From Riptortus pedestris (lineage: Eukaryota > Arthropoda > Insecta > Hemiptera > Alydidae), in the NCBI GenBank assembly GCA_019009955.1, contig CM032232.1, forward strand, positions 137,157,001-137,221,000: a DNA stretch of 64,000 nt, written 5' to 3'. How positions within the stretch are numbered: position 1 is the first letter of the stretch; every line of letters begins with the position of its first letter. The notes beneath the pieces were generated by a model. That model ran no database searches. It had not been told where the DNA came from and worked only from the letters and a program-made list of their open reading frames with translations. Made by a program: the position numbers and the translations under genes. Shown piece by piece: positions 1-10,760 of the stretch.

Positions 1-384
1 TTCATGAATAACTTCTTAGGTCTCCCTTTTCCCCTGACTCCATCATTTTGATATTCAAATAGATTTTTGATGACATTTCCGTGACTTAATAAATGTCCAA
101 TAAGCTACTCCCCCCCCATTAAGCTAACGGAATCCACGGCTGTAGGTTTTCCAAGTGTATTAAGATGAGCACATTAACTCACACTGCTGAGTGAGTCCCT
201 CAGAAATGTATTAATATGTGTGACAAATAAAATGAATCATACATAATTTATGACTTAGCAAATATATTGTTAATATGAAGGCATTAATAATGCTTGCTAG
301 ATAAAATATGGATTCGACGTATTATATAGTAATTTAGTGCCCGTCTAGACGTTATCAAATGAGTTAATATTAAAATATTTATTA

Positions 385-560
385 GGGTTCTGGTTAATTA
401 GCTGAGCTGTTAGTCTTAATTTCACATGGCAAACCATTACGCTAGAATAGCGAGTTTGATTCCCTCCTGGGCAATAGGAATTTCTTTAGTGACGAACTCG
501 TTAAATAAAATCCTTAGTCCGAGCCTAACTAGAAGGGTGGTAACTTGTAGAAAGACTTAA
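385..560 (+). repeat. Degenerate tRNA-derived SINE
   Basis: A diverged copy of the SINE family seen better at 45855-46069 and 51000-51215. It keeps the order tRNA-like head, a B-box-like stretch (GAGTTTGATTCCC), the body (GTTAAATAAAATCC) and the start of the tail (AGAAGGGTGGTAAC). Such elements are transcribed by RNA polymerase III from internal A and B boxes and are mobilised by LINE proteins; that is family knowledge. The head is worn, so this copy is probably inactive. Confidence 0.65.
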
Positions 561-659
561 TATAGATGATTAGATAACCCTATAGATTATTTATTTATTT
601 CAATTCAAAACATTTTGAACAGTTATATATAATAAGATATATAATTTAGTAGACAAACA

Positions 660-2690
660 AATATGGGAATATATGACTTGATGTACTGAAGATGGATTCC
701 TTCAGGAAGTCTGTTAATGATGAATTCTGGCTAAGAACACTATGTTTACAGAGGTCTTAGTCCTTTAAAGTGTGTAGTGAAAAGTAATTAACTAGAGCTT
801 AATTAAGGTCCGTGTGTCCATAGTAACGAATGTCTGTCGGACTCCTGGAACTTGAGTGTTCCTGAGGATATCCTGGAAAGATATTTCTGTAAGGGTTTAG
901 GAGGAAGAGGAAATGGTGAAGAGATACCGATCCTGTTAGGCAGATCCTTTTGCACCAGAAAGCTTTGGCGGGTCAGTGATTGAGCTGATGAAACTCTGAG
1001 CGTTGTCCAGATGCCAACGACTAGGTCTGTCTTAGAATCTTATGAACAGTAAATAAGTAGAGCTTAAAAAGTGTCCATATACCACATGACTAATGAATGC
1101 TTTTAGGACTAGTAGAATTTGATACTTCTTCGATATCGTGCAAGGGACAGTTCTGTAAGGGACAAGGAGAAAGAGGAAATGACTGTCAGATGCTGATCCT
1201 ATTTAGCTGACTCTTTTGCATCCTGAATCTACCGACTCAGGAAGAGAAGCAACAATTGAGCTGATGACATTGTCTGCGCTGGGGAGATGTGAACTCTGGT
1301 CAGGTTGATTACTTCTGAAACGGCCAGGTAGCTCAAAACCCATGATACATGGGATACCAGTCGGGAGTACACAAATGTGTTTGGAAATACATGACTTCCT
1401 CCAGGGAGTCAGCTATTGGTGATGCCTGGCTGAGAGCCCATAGAAATGATCACCAAAATTTTTTTTCGGAGGTCTAGGATGTTCAAAGAACCTTATAAAT
1501 AGTTCATAAGTAGAGCTTAAAAACTTTCAGTATGTCATATGACCAATGAATGTTTTTCGGACTCCTAGAAGTTGAGCACTGTCTTTTTTCCAGGATATTC
1601 CGGAATGTATAACTTTGTAAGGGGCTATGACGATGAGGAAATGTTGACTAGATGATGATCCTATTTAGCTTGTCGTTTCTCAACCTGAATCTACCCCGAC
1701 GGAGCAAGAGAATCAAAGAATGTGCTGATTAAGTTGTATGGAAAACCTGGCGTCATCTGTACTGTCGAAGTGTGAACAGTCGACAGGTTGGGTTCTTGCG
1801 AGACGGTTGAGATTCGTCCGGTAGCGCAAAAACCATGGTCCATTTGACACCAGTACGAAGTAGAGAAATTTGTTTAGGAATATATGACTTAATGACCTGA
1901 AGAAGGATTCCACTAGGATGTAAGTGATTGGTGACTGTTTCTGGACCTCTATTAGCGACCAGCAAATATTTTTGCAGACGACTTGGTCTTTCTTAAAATC
2001 TTATGAACAGTATATAAATAGAACTTTAGAAAAACTTTCCAGGTGCCACATAATGAATGAATGTTTTTTGGACTCCTTGAAGTTAAGTGTTCAAGGATGT
2101 CCTTAAAGGGGTAAGTTCTGTTAGGAACTAAGAGGATGAGGATATGTTCACGAGATACTGATCTTTTTTGGCTGATCCTATTGCAATCTACAGCTACCGA
2201 CTCAGTAAGAGAAGCAACGTTAGTGATAATGAAGTTGAACGGCAAGCATGCCATCGGTCGTGCTGTCGAGGTGTGAACACTGGTCTGGTTGGATTCTTGT
2301 GAAACGTTTGAGATTCGTCGGGTAGCTCAAAAAAAAAAAAACCGTTATACTTTGAAAACCACTACGTATTAGAGCTATGTGTTTGGAAATAGACCATTTC
2401 CTCCAGGAAGTCAGCTATTGGTGATGGCTGGTTGGGAATAACTGGAAATTATCAGCTACGATTTTGTGCTGAGGAATAGGTCGTTCTCAGAATCTTATGA
2501 ACAGTAAATAAGGAGTTCTTAAAAAAATGTCCGTCCCTCACATGTCCAACTAATGTTTTTCGGACTCCTGTAAGCTGAGTGTTGCCTGTATGTTGGAGGA
2601 TATCCTGGAAGGGATATCCCTCTAGGGGACTAAGAGGAAGAGGAAATGGCGACGAGATGCTGATTCTATTTGGCTGATCCTGTTACGCTC
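660..2690. repeat. Degenerate tandem repeat, about 500-bp unit, five units
   Basis: Landmarks recur in the same order, for example TCTTATGAACAGTAAATAA followed by a short A-rich stretch, then AATGTTTTTCGGACTCCT, then GATATCCTGGAA, then AGGAAGAGGAAATG. The landmark recurs near 750, 1025, 1485, 1985 and 2480, so spacing is about 275 (deleted unit), 460, 500 and 495 bp. Units are clearly diverged, which suggests an old array. No unit has a sustained reading frame; the short ORFs within it are on different strands and not shared between units. Confidence 0.7.
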
Positions 2691-2984
2691 GGACTCCCCC
2701 CTGCCCCTCACTTCCCTATGCACTCCACACCCTTCAAAAGGTCCTCCCGGAGGAATGGGCCGGATTAGTTTAGCAATCCTCTGGTCCTATTCAGACTCTG
2801 GCTAATGCTACTCGGCACAGACTAATTGAACTTTTGCCCCAAAACTGGACAGTGGATACCCAGCCATCATTCCTTTGACTGGCTTCCTCTGGAAAACTGA
2901 CAAATTTTAATAGGAGGAAATCGTACGAAACTTGTTAATACTTGACTAGAGTACCATACATGTGTGGGAGCATTGCTTGTAATT
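2691..2984. other. Unassigned spacer
   Basis: No repeat landmark, conserved reading frame or structured element recognised. It is slightly less A+T-rich than its surroundings. Confidence 0.4.
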
Positions 2985-3210
2985 CTAATAATACATTTTA
3001 TATTTGTTATTTATTATTTTTTAAATTTATTTATGGACATCACATCATAGGTGATTTTCTCTTTCAACAGCCAAAAATTGTACATAGTGAATTGACAAAA
3101 GTAAAATTGATAAGAGATAACAAAGACATATACTGACAGAATGCCGAAAACGACAACACCAGGACTCCCCCTACGGCTTGCAAGAACTTTTGACGTAAGG
3201 CAGCCCATAC
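2985..3210 (-). repeat. LINE 3'-end fragment
   Basis: Read on the minus strand this ends in a purine-rich block, ATCACCTATGATGTGATGTC and then ATAAATAAATTT-type A-rich tail near 2985. A second copy of the same end lies at 4390-4600 (ATCACCTTTGATGTGATATC before its A-rich tail). A 64-residue reading frame (3014-3208) includes SRRGSPGVVVFG, which is probably the read-through end of the LINE rather than an independent gene. Shared 3' ends with A-rich tails in two places indicate retrotransposition of a non-LTR element. The clade is not determined. Confidence 0.5.
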
Positions 3211-3659
3211 ATCAATGTTATTTATTGACATCCACTATGTGCTACCAATAGGGACTGGCTTTCTACAAGTTACCACTTATTTCTTTTTTGTCATGTTACT
3301 TCATCAATAAGCCAATATTTAATGGAATGCCTTATTCTAAGCACAAATACTGCTTGAACAGAACTTTAGTTTGTGAAAACGTCAAATACTCTGAATGATG
3401 AAGTCATGAACTAAGATTTGATGTTCTTGACTTAAAATATTTATTTTCTCTACATCAGAGATTCCCTCACCATTTTGGGCAAGATACCCCTTTTCTAAAA
3501 TGACCCAAATTACTTTAAAAATTTACCTATTTACCTACCTATACCTATTTTTTTTTTCGTTTTGATACAATATACTTAGCAATTTAGAAACTTTTCAGTA
3601 GGTTAGGTGTATAAGTTTTACATAATTTTCTCATCAAATAAACTTTAGTAAATATCGAG
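3211..3659. other. Unassigned A+T-rich spacer
   Basis: No gene or repeat landmark recognised. Only short homopolymer runs are visible (for example a T run near 3549-3558). Confidence 0.4.
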
Positions 3660-3752
3660 TGAAATTAATAATTACCGGTATGTACGTTTATCTATTGTTA
3701 AACTTAAAGAGGGAAATCAGCTAAGTTTACGAAGCCCCTGCGTGACGGACTT
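3660..3752 (+). mobile_element. TTAGCAG-family 3'-end fragment (long-module type)
   Basis: The stretch ACCGGTATGTACGTTTATCT, then AGAGGGAAATCAGCTAAG, then GCCCCTGCGTGACGGACTT is the distal end of the long-module variant (compare 39300-39377). Upstream portions of the element are missing. Confidence 0.7.
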
Positions 3753-4389
3753 TTTTGGTATTCTGTCTGTATATGTTATATCGTCAAGTGAATGAAATTG
3801 AGCAAGTGGGTCTGTCTGTCCTTGTGAATAAGTATGCGTGTGTTAATTTTTTGTGGAATAATAATATGGTTAGTTGAGATCAATAGTCTGTCATCCCAGC
3901 ACGTGGGACTGCATTGCCTCTGTATGACGGTTTTTTTTCCCATTTTAAAATTGGAATTTTCCTTGAAACTTTCCCGTACACACGAAGAGTTGGAATATTT
4001 CTCTGTAGGAAAAATGGCCGACAAGAAGCTCGTTATTCTCCCAGCGAGTTGTATGATAATATTTCCGCCATTAAAGTAGAAAGGCCGCCGCTTCCTTTTC
4101 ACAAGCCCTGATAATTGGTGGAAGACTTGTAGCAAGGCCTTGGCTGACAATGTTTTTCTAGCTGTTCTCTCCCACGGCAATAATTGCTGTTCATGTTCTA
4201 GGCCCAAGGAGAAGAACAGTTCTCTAAGTTTGCTGGCACTCACGAGTCCTTATTTTATGAAAAATCATTCCAATTACTCATTTATATTTACGTAACTTAT
4301 ATAACGGAAGGACAAGTTATTAAGCTCAATTAATTTGAAGTATGCCCCAACTAAGGTAACTTATGGACAGCTATGAATACTTCAAAACA
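3753..4389. other. Unassigned spacer with an unsupported 155-codon ORF
   Basis: A minus-strand open frame (3776-4243) is the longest in this part but I recognise no domain in it. Overlapping plus-strand frames are just as open. No repeat landmark is recognised here. Confidence 0.35.
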
Positions 4390-4591
4390 TTTTAGATAAA
4401 ATTATTATTTTATTTACTTATGATATCACATCAAAGGTGATTTGACCTTTTCAAAGTCATAAAATGTGCAAAGTTAAGTAACAAAAGTAATATAGATAAG
4501 AGATAACAGTAACAAATACCAAAAACAATGACAAATAACAAAAGTGAAATAGATAAACATTTTATAAATAAACATAAAACAAAAAAAATAA
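4390..4591 (-). repeat. LINE 3'-end fragment
   Basis: Second copy of the end seen at 2985-3210: on the minus strand GGTCAAATCACCTTTGATGT leads into an A-rich tail at 4400-4430. On the plus strand the homologous segment is AAGTAATATAGATAAGAGAT, matching the other copy's AAGTAAAATTGATAAGAGAT. No coding sequence is left. Confidence 0.5.
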
Positions 4592-5017
4592 AAGTCCGTT
4601 ACGCAGGGAAACTAAGCAAACTTCCCACGTGAAGTTATACAATATAGAAATCTCCAAACGAGAGCCGAACAGTTACGGCAAAGGGCCGAACTAGCTTTTG
4701 GCGGGAAAGTCTGTCATCCGTTATCGGTCCACAATTAATAAAAGTGCAAATGTCTCTGATAATATTCAAGATAGATAATACATGTATAGAATAATATTTA
4801 TAGTAAACTTAATTTACAATAAGATTGGTTCTATACAAATTTTTGATCTGACGTATGGTAACGAAGATATTTCGAATTTTCGAAAATCCCCCACTAAACC
4901 CCTCCACCCTCCCACTTGTCTGATTTCAGCCATTAACGAACTTGATCTGTCTTTTTGCATAAAACGTTTAATTATCGAGTTTGGTAACGATCAAACACAA
5001 ATTGCGACCGCTAACAG

Positions 5018-5073
<56 letters not shown>

Positions 5074-5193
5074 GAACGGACCTCAATTCCGTCGTCTCCT
5101 GGGTAGGATCGATGGACATTTGAAGAAATTTTTCGAAAATCGCGTCATGAGTACGACCTCAATAGCTGATTTCCCTTAAGGGAGATCTGCTAA
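4592..5193 (-). mobile_element. TTAGCAG-family element, full-length short type
   Basis: Complete on the minus strand: begins (plus sense) AAGTCCGTTACGCAGGG and ends CTTAAGGGAGATCTGCTAA. It keeps the (TA)n tract (about 5021-5067) and the body blocks, though the hairpin at the GTCCG end has lost its second arm. It carries an 80-residue frame running out of the body into the TA repeat, which recurs in other copies. No transposase is encoded, so it must be moved by proteins supplied in trans. Confidence 0.85.
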
Positions 5194-5502
5194 AAATTGC
5201 GATGATCATAGTTGGTGGATGATCAATAGGAAATGAATGGCTAAAAATGGTACTTTTGCTGACGATTGTTGTAACTTCCTCCTTTAGGGTAAACATATAT
5301 AAGTCCCTTAACTAATACGATCCATGTAAAAACGCATAGAATATAATTAATGCATATAATTTGAAATCTTTGTACACACCACTGACTTAATTTGTATGTT
5401 AAATTTTTTCGTATATTTGCTTTGTGTAGGCGTGATAGACATTTTAGAAACATTCATCCAAATCCCCAAATTTCAATTATATTTAATTGAAATCTATTTA
5501 TA
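5194..5502. other. Unassigned A+T-rich spacer
   Basis: No gene or recognised repeat. The segment lies between a TTAGCAG copy and the CTAG end of a Helitron fragment. Confidence 0.35.
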
Positions 5503-6105
5503 CTAGCTAAGGCACCTAGCGATGCCCGGGAAATCAGTGTTGGCTGACTAATGATGGTATTTTTATAGGAAGACTTCAATGTGTACAATTGTACTTCCGG
5601 TCTGGGCGAAGTGTTATTCCAGTGACAGGTAACTGTAGGGTGCTTACAGAATAGAAATTTTAGTTTTGAAAAATAAATGATGAAAATGAGTTCCTACTCA
5701 ATCCTCTTCTCCAACATTTCACAGGAAGCCAGTTAACACAATTAACTGTGTTAGCCTCCCCACAACTTCCGCTCTTGCTTGAGTGTTATCAATATTGCTT
5801 TACTTAAATTATTTATTCAAAACATTAAAACATTCGATTTTTCCAGTAATTTATAAACCTGGTGTAAATAACTTAATGCTATATTTTTTAGCGTATGTCT
5901 CATTTATACTTCTGTTTACGACAAAAGTTACTCTTAATAACAAAATAAACAACTTGCATGCTATTCGAAAAACCAATAGAGTTCCTAGCAACGTTGTTAC
6001 GGCATGTAATCATGGGGTGTTAATGCTAATTTACAGACTGAATTTTGTTCAGTTCGGTTCAGTCTTTTGCGCTCGAAAGCAATTGCTAACTCCCACTATA
6101 GTTTT
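5503..6105 (-). mobile_element. CTAG-type non-autonomous Helitron fragment
   Basis: On the minus strand this ends in CCTTAGCTAG followed by T (plus CTAG at 5503-5506, preceded by A), the canonical Helitron 3' terminus CTRR^T. Internally it shares GAGCGGAAGTT..GGGAGGCTAA..CAGTTAAT and CTGTGAAATGTTGGA with 29220-29285, and a GGTTCAGTCTTTT-type block with 7660-7670. No coding sequence is recognised. The far (5') end is replaced by the TTAGCAG copy that begins at 6106. Confidence 0.6.
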
Positions 6106-6229
6106 TTAGCAGATTTCCCCTAAGGGAAATCAGCTATTGAGGTTGTACTCATGACAGAATTTTCGAGATTTTTCTTCAAATGTCCATCGATCCTACCTAG
6201 TAGATGACGAAAATGAGGTCCGTTCAAAA

Positions 6230-6305
<76 letters not shown>

Positions 6306-6785
6306 CTGTTACCGCTCTAGCGGTCGCAATTTTTGTTTGATCGTTACCAAACTCGATATTTAGTCGTTTTATGTAAAAAGAAAGATCAAGTTCGTTAACA
6401 GCTGAAATCGGACCAGTGGGAGGGGGGGTTTAGAGGGAGGATTTTCGAAAATTCGAAATATCTCCGTTACTATACGTCGGATCGAAAAATATTACAGAAT
6501 CAATCTTATAGCAAATTAAATTTACTATAAATATTGTTGTATTCATTTATTCTCTATCTTGAATATTAACTGAGATATTTGCATTTGTATTCTGCATGTG
6601 CTCGGCAGCAGTGGCTGTTCCGACTTTCCGCCGTGAGCTCTGGCGGACGTTTTCGTAACTATTCGTCCCTCGTGAATAGGTTTAGAAGTTTCTTACTACT
6701 ACAGCTGTTATTAGGCAGATTTCTCTATTGTAAAACTTCACGTGGGAAATCTGCTTAGTTTACGCAGCCCCTGCGTGACGGACTT
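6106..6785 (+). mobile_element. TTAGCAG-family element, full-length, GAGCTC-module type
   Basis: Starts TTAGCAGATTTCCCC and ends ACGCAGCCCCTGCGTGACGGACTT, with a pure (TA)n tract at about 6231-6300. After the GATATTTGCATTT landmark it has the variable module containing GAGCTCTGGCGG and CCTCGTGAATAGGTTTAGA. The other copies with this module are at 8875, 27164, 38549, 49062 and 51916. Non-coding. Confidence 0.9.
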
Positions 6786-6809
6786 TTATTTATTATATCT
6801 CAATTATAA

Positions 6810-6856
<47 letters not shown>

Positions 6857-7520
6857 GTAACCTCTGTCTGTACATTGATTTTTTCGCGAATTTTCACGAT
6901 AACTTTTCGTTTCACGTGTCATAGACACCATAACTGCATTTTGTTTCTTTGGTGTCTGTTTGTTTGTTACCTTTTCACGCACAAACGGCTGAACCGAATT
7001 TTATGAAAATTGGTATGTATATTACTACTAACCCAAATTAGACTTTAGGCTATATTAATATCCCCTGAGACGAACAGGATTGGGGCTATAAGGAAAGCCT
7101 GAAATTAAAAATAGCAATATTTAGTTTCCTAATGGTTTTTCGGAAATATAAACATAACAAAAGTTGTTTATTTTGTTATTTAGAGTAACTTTTGTTATTT
7201 ACACTTTTTTCGTATATTTAATTATAAACTAGAAGTAAACGGAAGTGAACAATTTTATTTGGGACAAAAGACCCAACCGAAATAAATAAAACTCGGTATG
7301 TGTATTAGCACTAACGCTTTCATTATAATAAGCCATACCAACATTTCTAGAGACGGGCAGGAGTGGGGGTTATAAGGGATGCCTGAAATTAAAAATAGCG
7401 ATATTTCGTTTCCTATTGGTTTTTCCGCAAATATGAACATAACAAAAGTTGTTAATTTTGTTATTTAGAGTAACTTTTGTAATAATTATTTTTGTCTTTT
7501 AACAATGTATAAATATATAT
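6810..7520 (+). mobile_element. CTAG-type non-autonomous Helitron, 5' part
   Basis: Begins with A followed by TCTATATATA.. and ATTGTAACCTCTGTCTG, the same 5' end as the complete copy at 59888-60965. The internal direct-repeat blocks GGGGTTATAAGGGATGCCTG and AACATAACAAAAGTTGTT appear. It fades near a short (TA)n at 7515-7530 before any CTAG end, so it is 3'-truncated. No coding sequence. Confidence 0.7.
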
Positions 7521-7559
7521 ATATATATATCGATTTTCCATTTTAGGCTTAGCTATAAC

Positions 7560-8070
7560 CACCTGATCTGCTCGCTCCTAGAAATGTTATTAACAGTTTT
7601 TTTCATGGAGGTAACAATGCTAATAAATATGCCGAGTTTTGTTACTTTCGGTTCAGTCTTTTATTCCCAATATAATTGTTGATTCTAGATATAGTTTTTA
7701 GGGAATATATCTTGTTTATACTACGTTGTACGGCAATAATATTACATTTTAACAAAATATAATCTTCATAACAAAATGAACATCTTCTCTTGTGTTCGTG
7801 TAAGCCGAAAAATGAAGGGGAAACGAAATATCGCGATTTTTCATTTCCGGCTTATTTTATAACACTCCTGTTTGCCTATGAGAATATTAGTATAAGTGTA
7901 AGTTGGGTTAGTAGTAATACACGTACCAAGTTTTATAAAATTATATTCAGTTGTTAGGCGTGAAAAGGTGACAAAGGAACAGACACCAACGCTAAAAATT
8001 GTTGATATAGTTGCAAGGAAGAGTGACAGGAAAATAATAATAACAGGAAGCATAGAAGAAAATTGTTGAC
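7560..8070 (-). mobile_element. CTAG-type Helitron fragment, inverted
   Basis: The reverse complement of the family seen at 6810-7520, strongly diverged: plus-sense GCGTGAAAAGGTGACAAA and AAGTTTTATAAAATTA are inverses of the conserved CTTTTCACGC and TTTTATGAAACTTGG blocks. Its inverted position next to the previous copy creates a weak long inverted repeat. The two ends are not clearly preserved. Confidence 0.5.
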
Positions 8071-8152
8071 ATTAGTATAAATTGTATCGTAAAATATTAT
8101 AGAACCAATCTTGTTGAGCTATTGATGCTCTACAATTGTTCTTGTATATATT

Positions 8153-8272
8153 TTAGCAGATTTCCCTTAAGGGAAATCAACTATTGAGGTTGTACTCATG
8201 ACGAAATTTTCGAAATCTTCAAATGTCCATTGACCCTACCTAGTAGATGACGAAAATGAGGTCCGTTCAAAA

Positions 8273-8338
<66 letters not shown>

Positions 8339-8775
8339 CTGTTACCGCTCTAGCGGTCGCAATTTTGGTTTAATCGTTACCAAACTCGATATTTAGTCAT
8401 TTTATGTAAAAAGAAAGATCAAGTTAGTTAACGGCTGAAATCGGACCAGTGGAAGGGGGGGGGTTTAAAGGGGAGGATTTTTGAAAATTCGAAATATCTC
8501 CGTTACTATACGTCGGATCGAATAATTGTACCGAATCAATCTTATTACAAATTACATTTACTATAAATATTGTTATATACATTTATTCTCTATTTTGAAT
8601 ATTAACTGAGATATTTGCATTTTTATTAAATTGACGGCTAACGGACAAGAGTGACTTTCCCGCCAAAAGCTTGTTCGGCTGTTTCCTTGATTGCTCGGCT
8701 CTCGTGAAATTTCTCTATTGTAAACCTTCACGTGGGAAATCTGCTTAGTTTACGCAGCCCCTGCGTGACGGACTT
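8153..8775 (+). mobile_element. TTAGCAG-family element, full-length short type
   Basis: Both ends are intact (TTAGCAGATTTCCCTTAAGG at the start; hairpin and GACGGACTT at the end). (TA)n lies at about 8275-8333. The variable module here is the short one with GACTTTCCCGCCAAAAGCTTG, shared with the minus-strand copies at 4592 and 55413. Non-coding. Confidence 0.9.
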
Positions 8776-8874
8776 TTTTTGTAATTCAAGTAATACCCGA
8801 GTTATTTGTACTTTCTTGTTTTCAACCTTCTGTAACCCCCCCCCCCCCTACCCACAACCCTTTTACTCATCGTT

Positions 8875-8994
8875 TTAGCAGATTTACCTTAAGGGAAATC
8901 AGCTATTGAGGTCGTACTCATGACGCGAGTTTTGAAAAATTTCCTCAAATGTCCATCGATCCTACCCAGGAGAAGACGAAAATGAGGTCCGTTC

Positions 8995-9060
<66 letters not shown>

Positions 9061-9546
9061 CTGTTAACGCTCTAGCGGTCGCAATTTTTGTTTGATCGTT
9101 ACCAAACTTCATATTAAGCGTTTTACGTAAAAAGAGAGATCAAGTTCGTTAATGGCTGAAATCGGACCAGTGGGAGGGGGGGTTTATAGGGGGGGATTTT
9201 TGAAAATTCAAAATATCTCCGTTATTATGCGTCGGATCGAAAAATTGTATAGATTCAATCTTATTGTAAATTAAATTTACTATAAATATTGTTTTATACA
9301 TTTATTCTGTATCTTGAATATTAACCGAGATATTTGCATTTGCATTGTGTGTGTGTTGTCGACGGAACCCCGCCATGTTCCGGACTCTCCGCCGAGAGCT
9401 CTGGTGGCCGTTTCCAGAACTATTCGTCCCTCGTGAATAGGTTTAGAGATCCCTTCCTACTACAGCTGTTATTAGGCGGATTTCTCTATTGTAAAACATC
9501 ACGTGGGAAATCTGCTTAGTTTACGCAGCACCTGCGTGACGGACTT
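8875..9546 (+). mobile_element. TTAGCAG-family element, full-length, GAGCTC-module type
   Basis: Intact start and end, (TA)n at about 8999-9056, GAGCTCTGGTGG module. The terminal hairpin has a substitution in the loop side (GCAGCACCTGCGT). It is followed by a second, diverged 3' end at 9603-9650. Confidence 0.9.
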
Positions 9547-9602
9547 TTTTTACATAGAAATGGATAATATGTTGCGAGATGAGATCATAAGTGTGATATA
9601 CC

Positions 9603-9650
9603 TGTACGTGGGAATCTACTTCGTTTACGCAACTCCTGCGAGACGGACTT
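9603..9650 (+). mobile_element. TTAGCAG-family 3'-end fragment, diverged
   Basis: ACGTGGGAATCTACTTCG and GTTTACGCAACTCCTGCG then AGACGGACTT: an isolated, mutated copy of the terminal hairpin region about 55 bp beyond the end of the preceding element. Confidence 0.6.
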
Positions 9651-10371
9651 TTAAAAAAGGCAATAAGAATTTAAAACATTCATTTGTTATAAGAAATAAA
9701 ACTTATGCTACTCCACTTCCGGAACCAGTAAAAAATCGACAAACAAAAAAGAATTGTTTTTTAAATATTTTAAATTGCCCGTGCTGGAAATGAGTATGCC
9801 CCCCCCCCTCCATATATCTTGAAAATACATTCTGTTAGTTTTTTAAGCTGAGTTTCGTCCAATGAATGGAGTTTCCTCGTTTCCATTTTAAAAATATAAG
9901 CTCACATAACTGAGTGAACATTTTTATTTTAAGAGTGTCAGTCCTATTGCTCAGGAATTTTATATAAGGCCGCGCTCAGCTCTTATACATAATAATAAAA
10001 TATTAAAAAAGTGCCACGTGTCAATTAGACAAGGTATTTACAGCAATTGTTAAAGGTAATATCATACTTTCTGTGTATATTATTTTCTCAGAATTCTTGT
10101 TGAGAGGATAAATATCTTCTTGTATTTATTATATAGCGCTTCTTGCTTTCAGGGGCCTTCATCAAAATGATAGGAAAAAGTTTAGAAGAGTTTTTGAATT
10201 TTATTAAAAATTATTTATTTATTCTTAGTCACATTTCGAGAAGGGGCAATTAAACGACGTATCAGTTTTTGACTTGGTACAGTACATATTTTTGTAAGTA
10301 TGTTCTTTTCTGCATATATTTTCAGTATTGTCCAATGTAATAATTTCCCGAAGACGTGTTTATGTTTTATT
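9651..10371. other. Unassigned A+T-rich spacer
   Basis: Nothing recognised apart from a C run near 9800-9807. No sustained reading frame on either strand. Confidence 0.35.
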
Positions 10372-10611
10372 AGCAGATTTACCTTAACAGAAATCTCTTA
10401 TTGAGTTTGTACTTATGACGCAATTTTCGAAAAATTTCCTCAGATGTCCAACGATCTTACCTAGGAGATGACGAAATAGGGTCGTCAAAATAACATTTTG
10501 ATCGTTACCAAATTCCATATTTAAGCGGTTTAAATTAAAATGTAATTTTCAATAAATGTTGTTATGTACGTTTTTTTCATTATCTTGATTATTAACCGAG
10601 ATATTTGCATT
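10372..10611 (+). mobile_element. TTAGCAG-family element, internally deleted
   Basis: A diverged start (AGCAGATTTACCTTAACAG) and body reaching GATATTTGCAT, but the (TA)n tract and G-rich block are missing. It is cut off at the T run in which the next copy begins at 10612, so the younger copy probably inserted in this one. Confidence 0.7.
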
Positions 10612-10760
10612 TTAGCAGATTTCCCTTAAGGGAAATCAGCTATTGAGGTCGTACTCAGGACGCGATTTTCGACATTTTTCTTCAAATGTCCATCGATCCT
10701 ACCCAGGAGATGACGAAAATGAGGTTCGTTCCAAACTGTATATATATATATATATATATA

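Noticed and set aside
3776..4243. 155-codon minus-strand ORF
   Set aside because: No domain recognised; overlapping opposite-strand frames are equally open. Could be real, but the sequence gives no support.
6231..6300. CRISPR-like or regularly spaced array
   Set aside because: The repeats are simple (TA)n without spacers; other regular repeats here have units of 150-500 bp and no short conserved repeat/spacer alternation.
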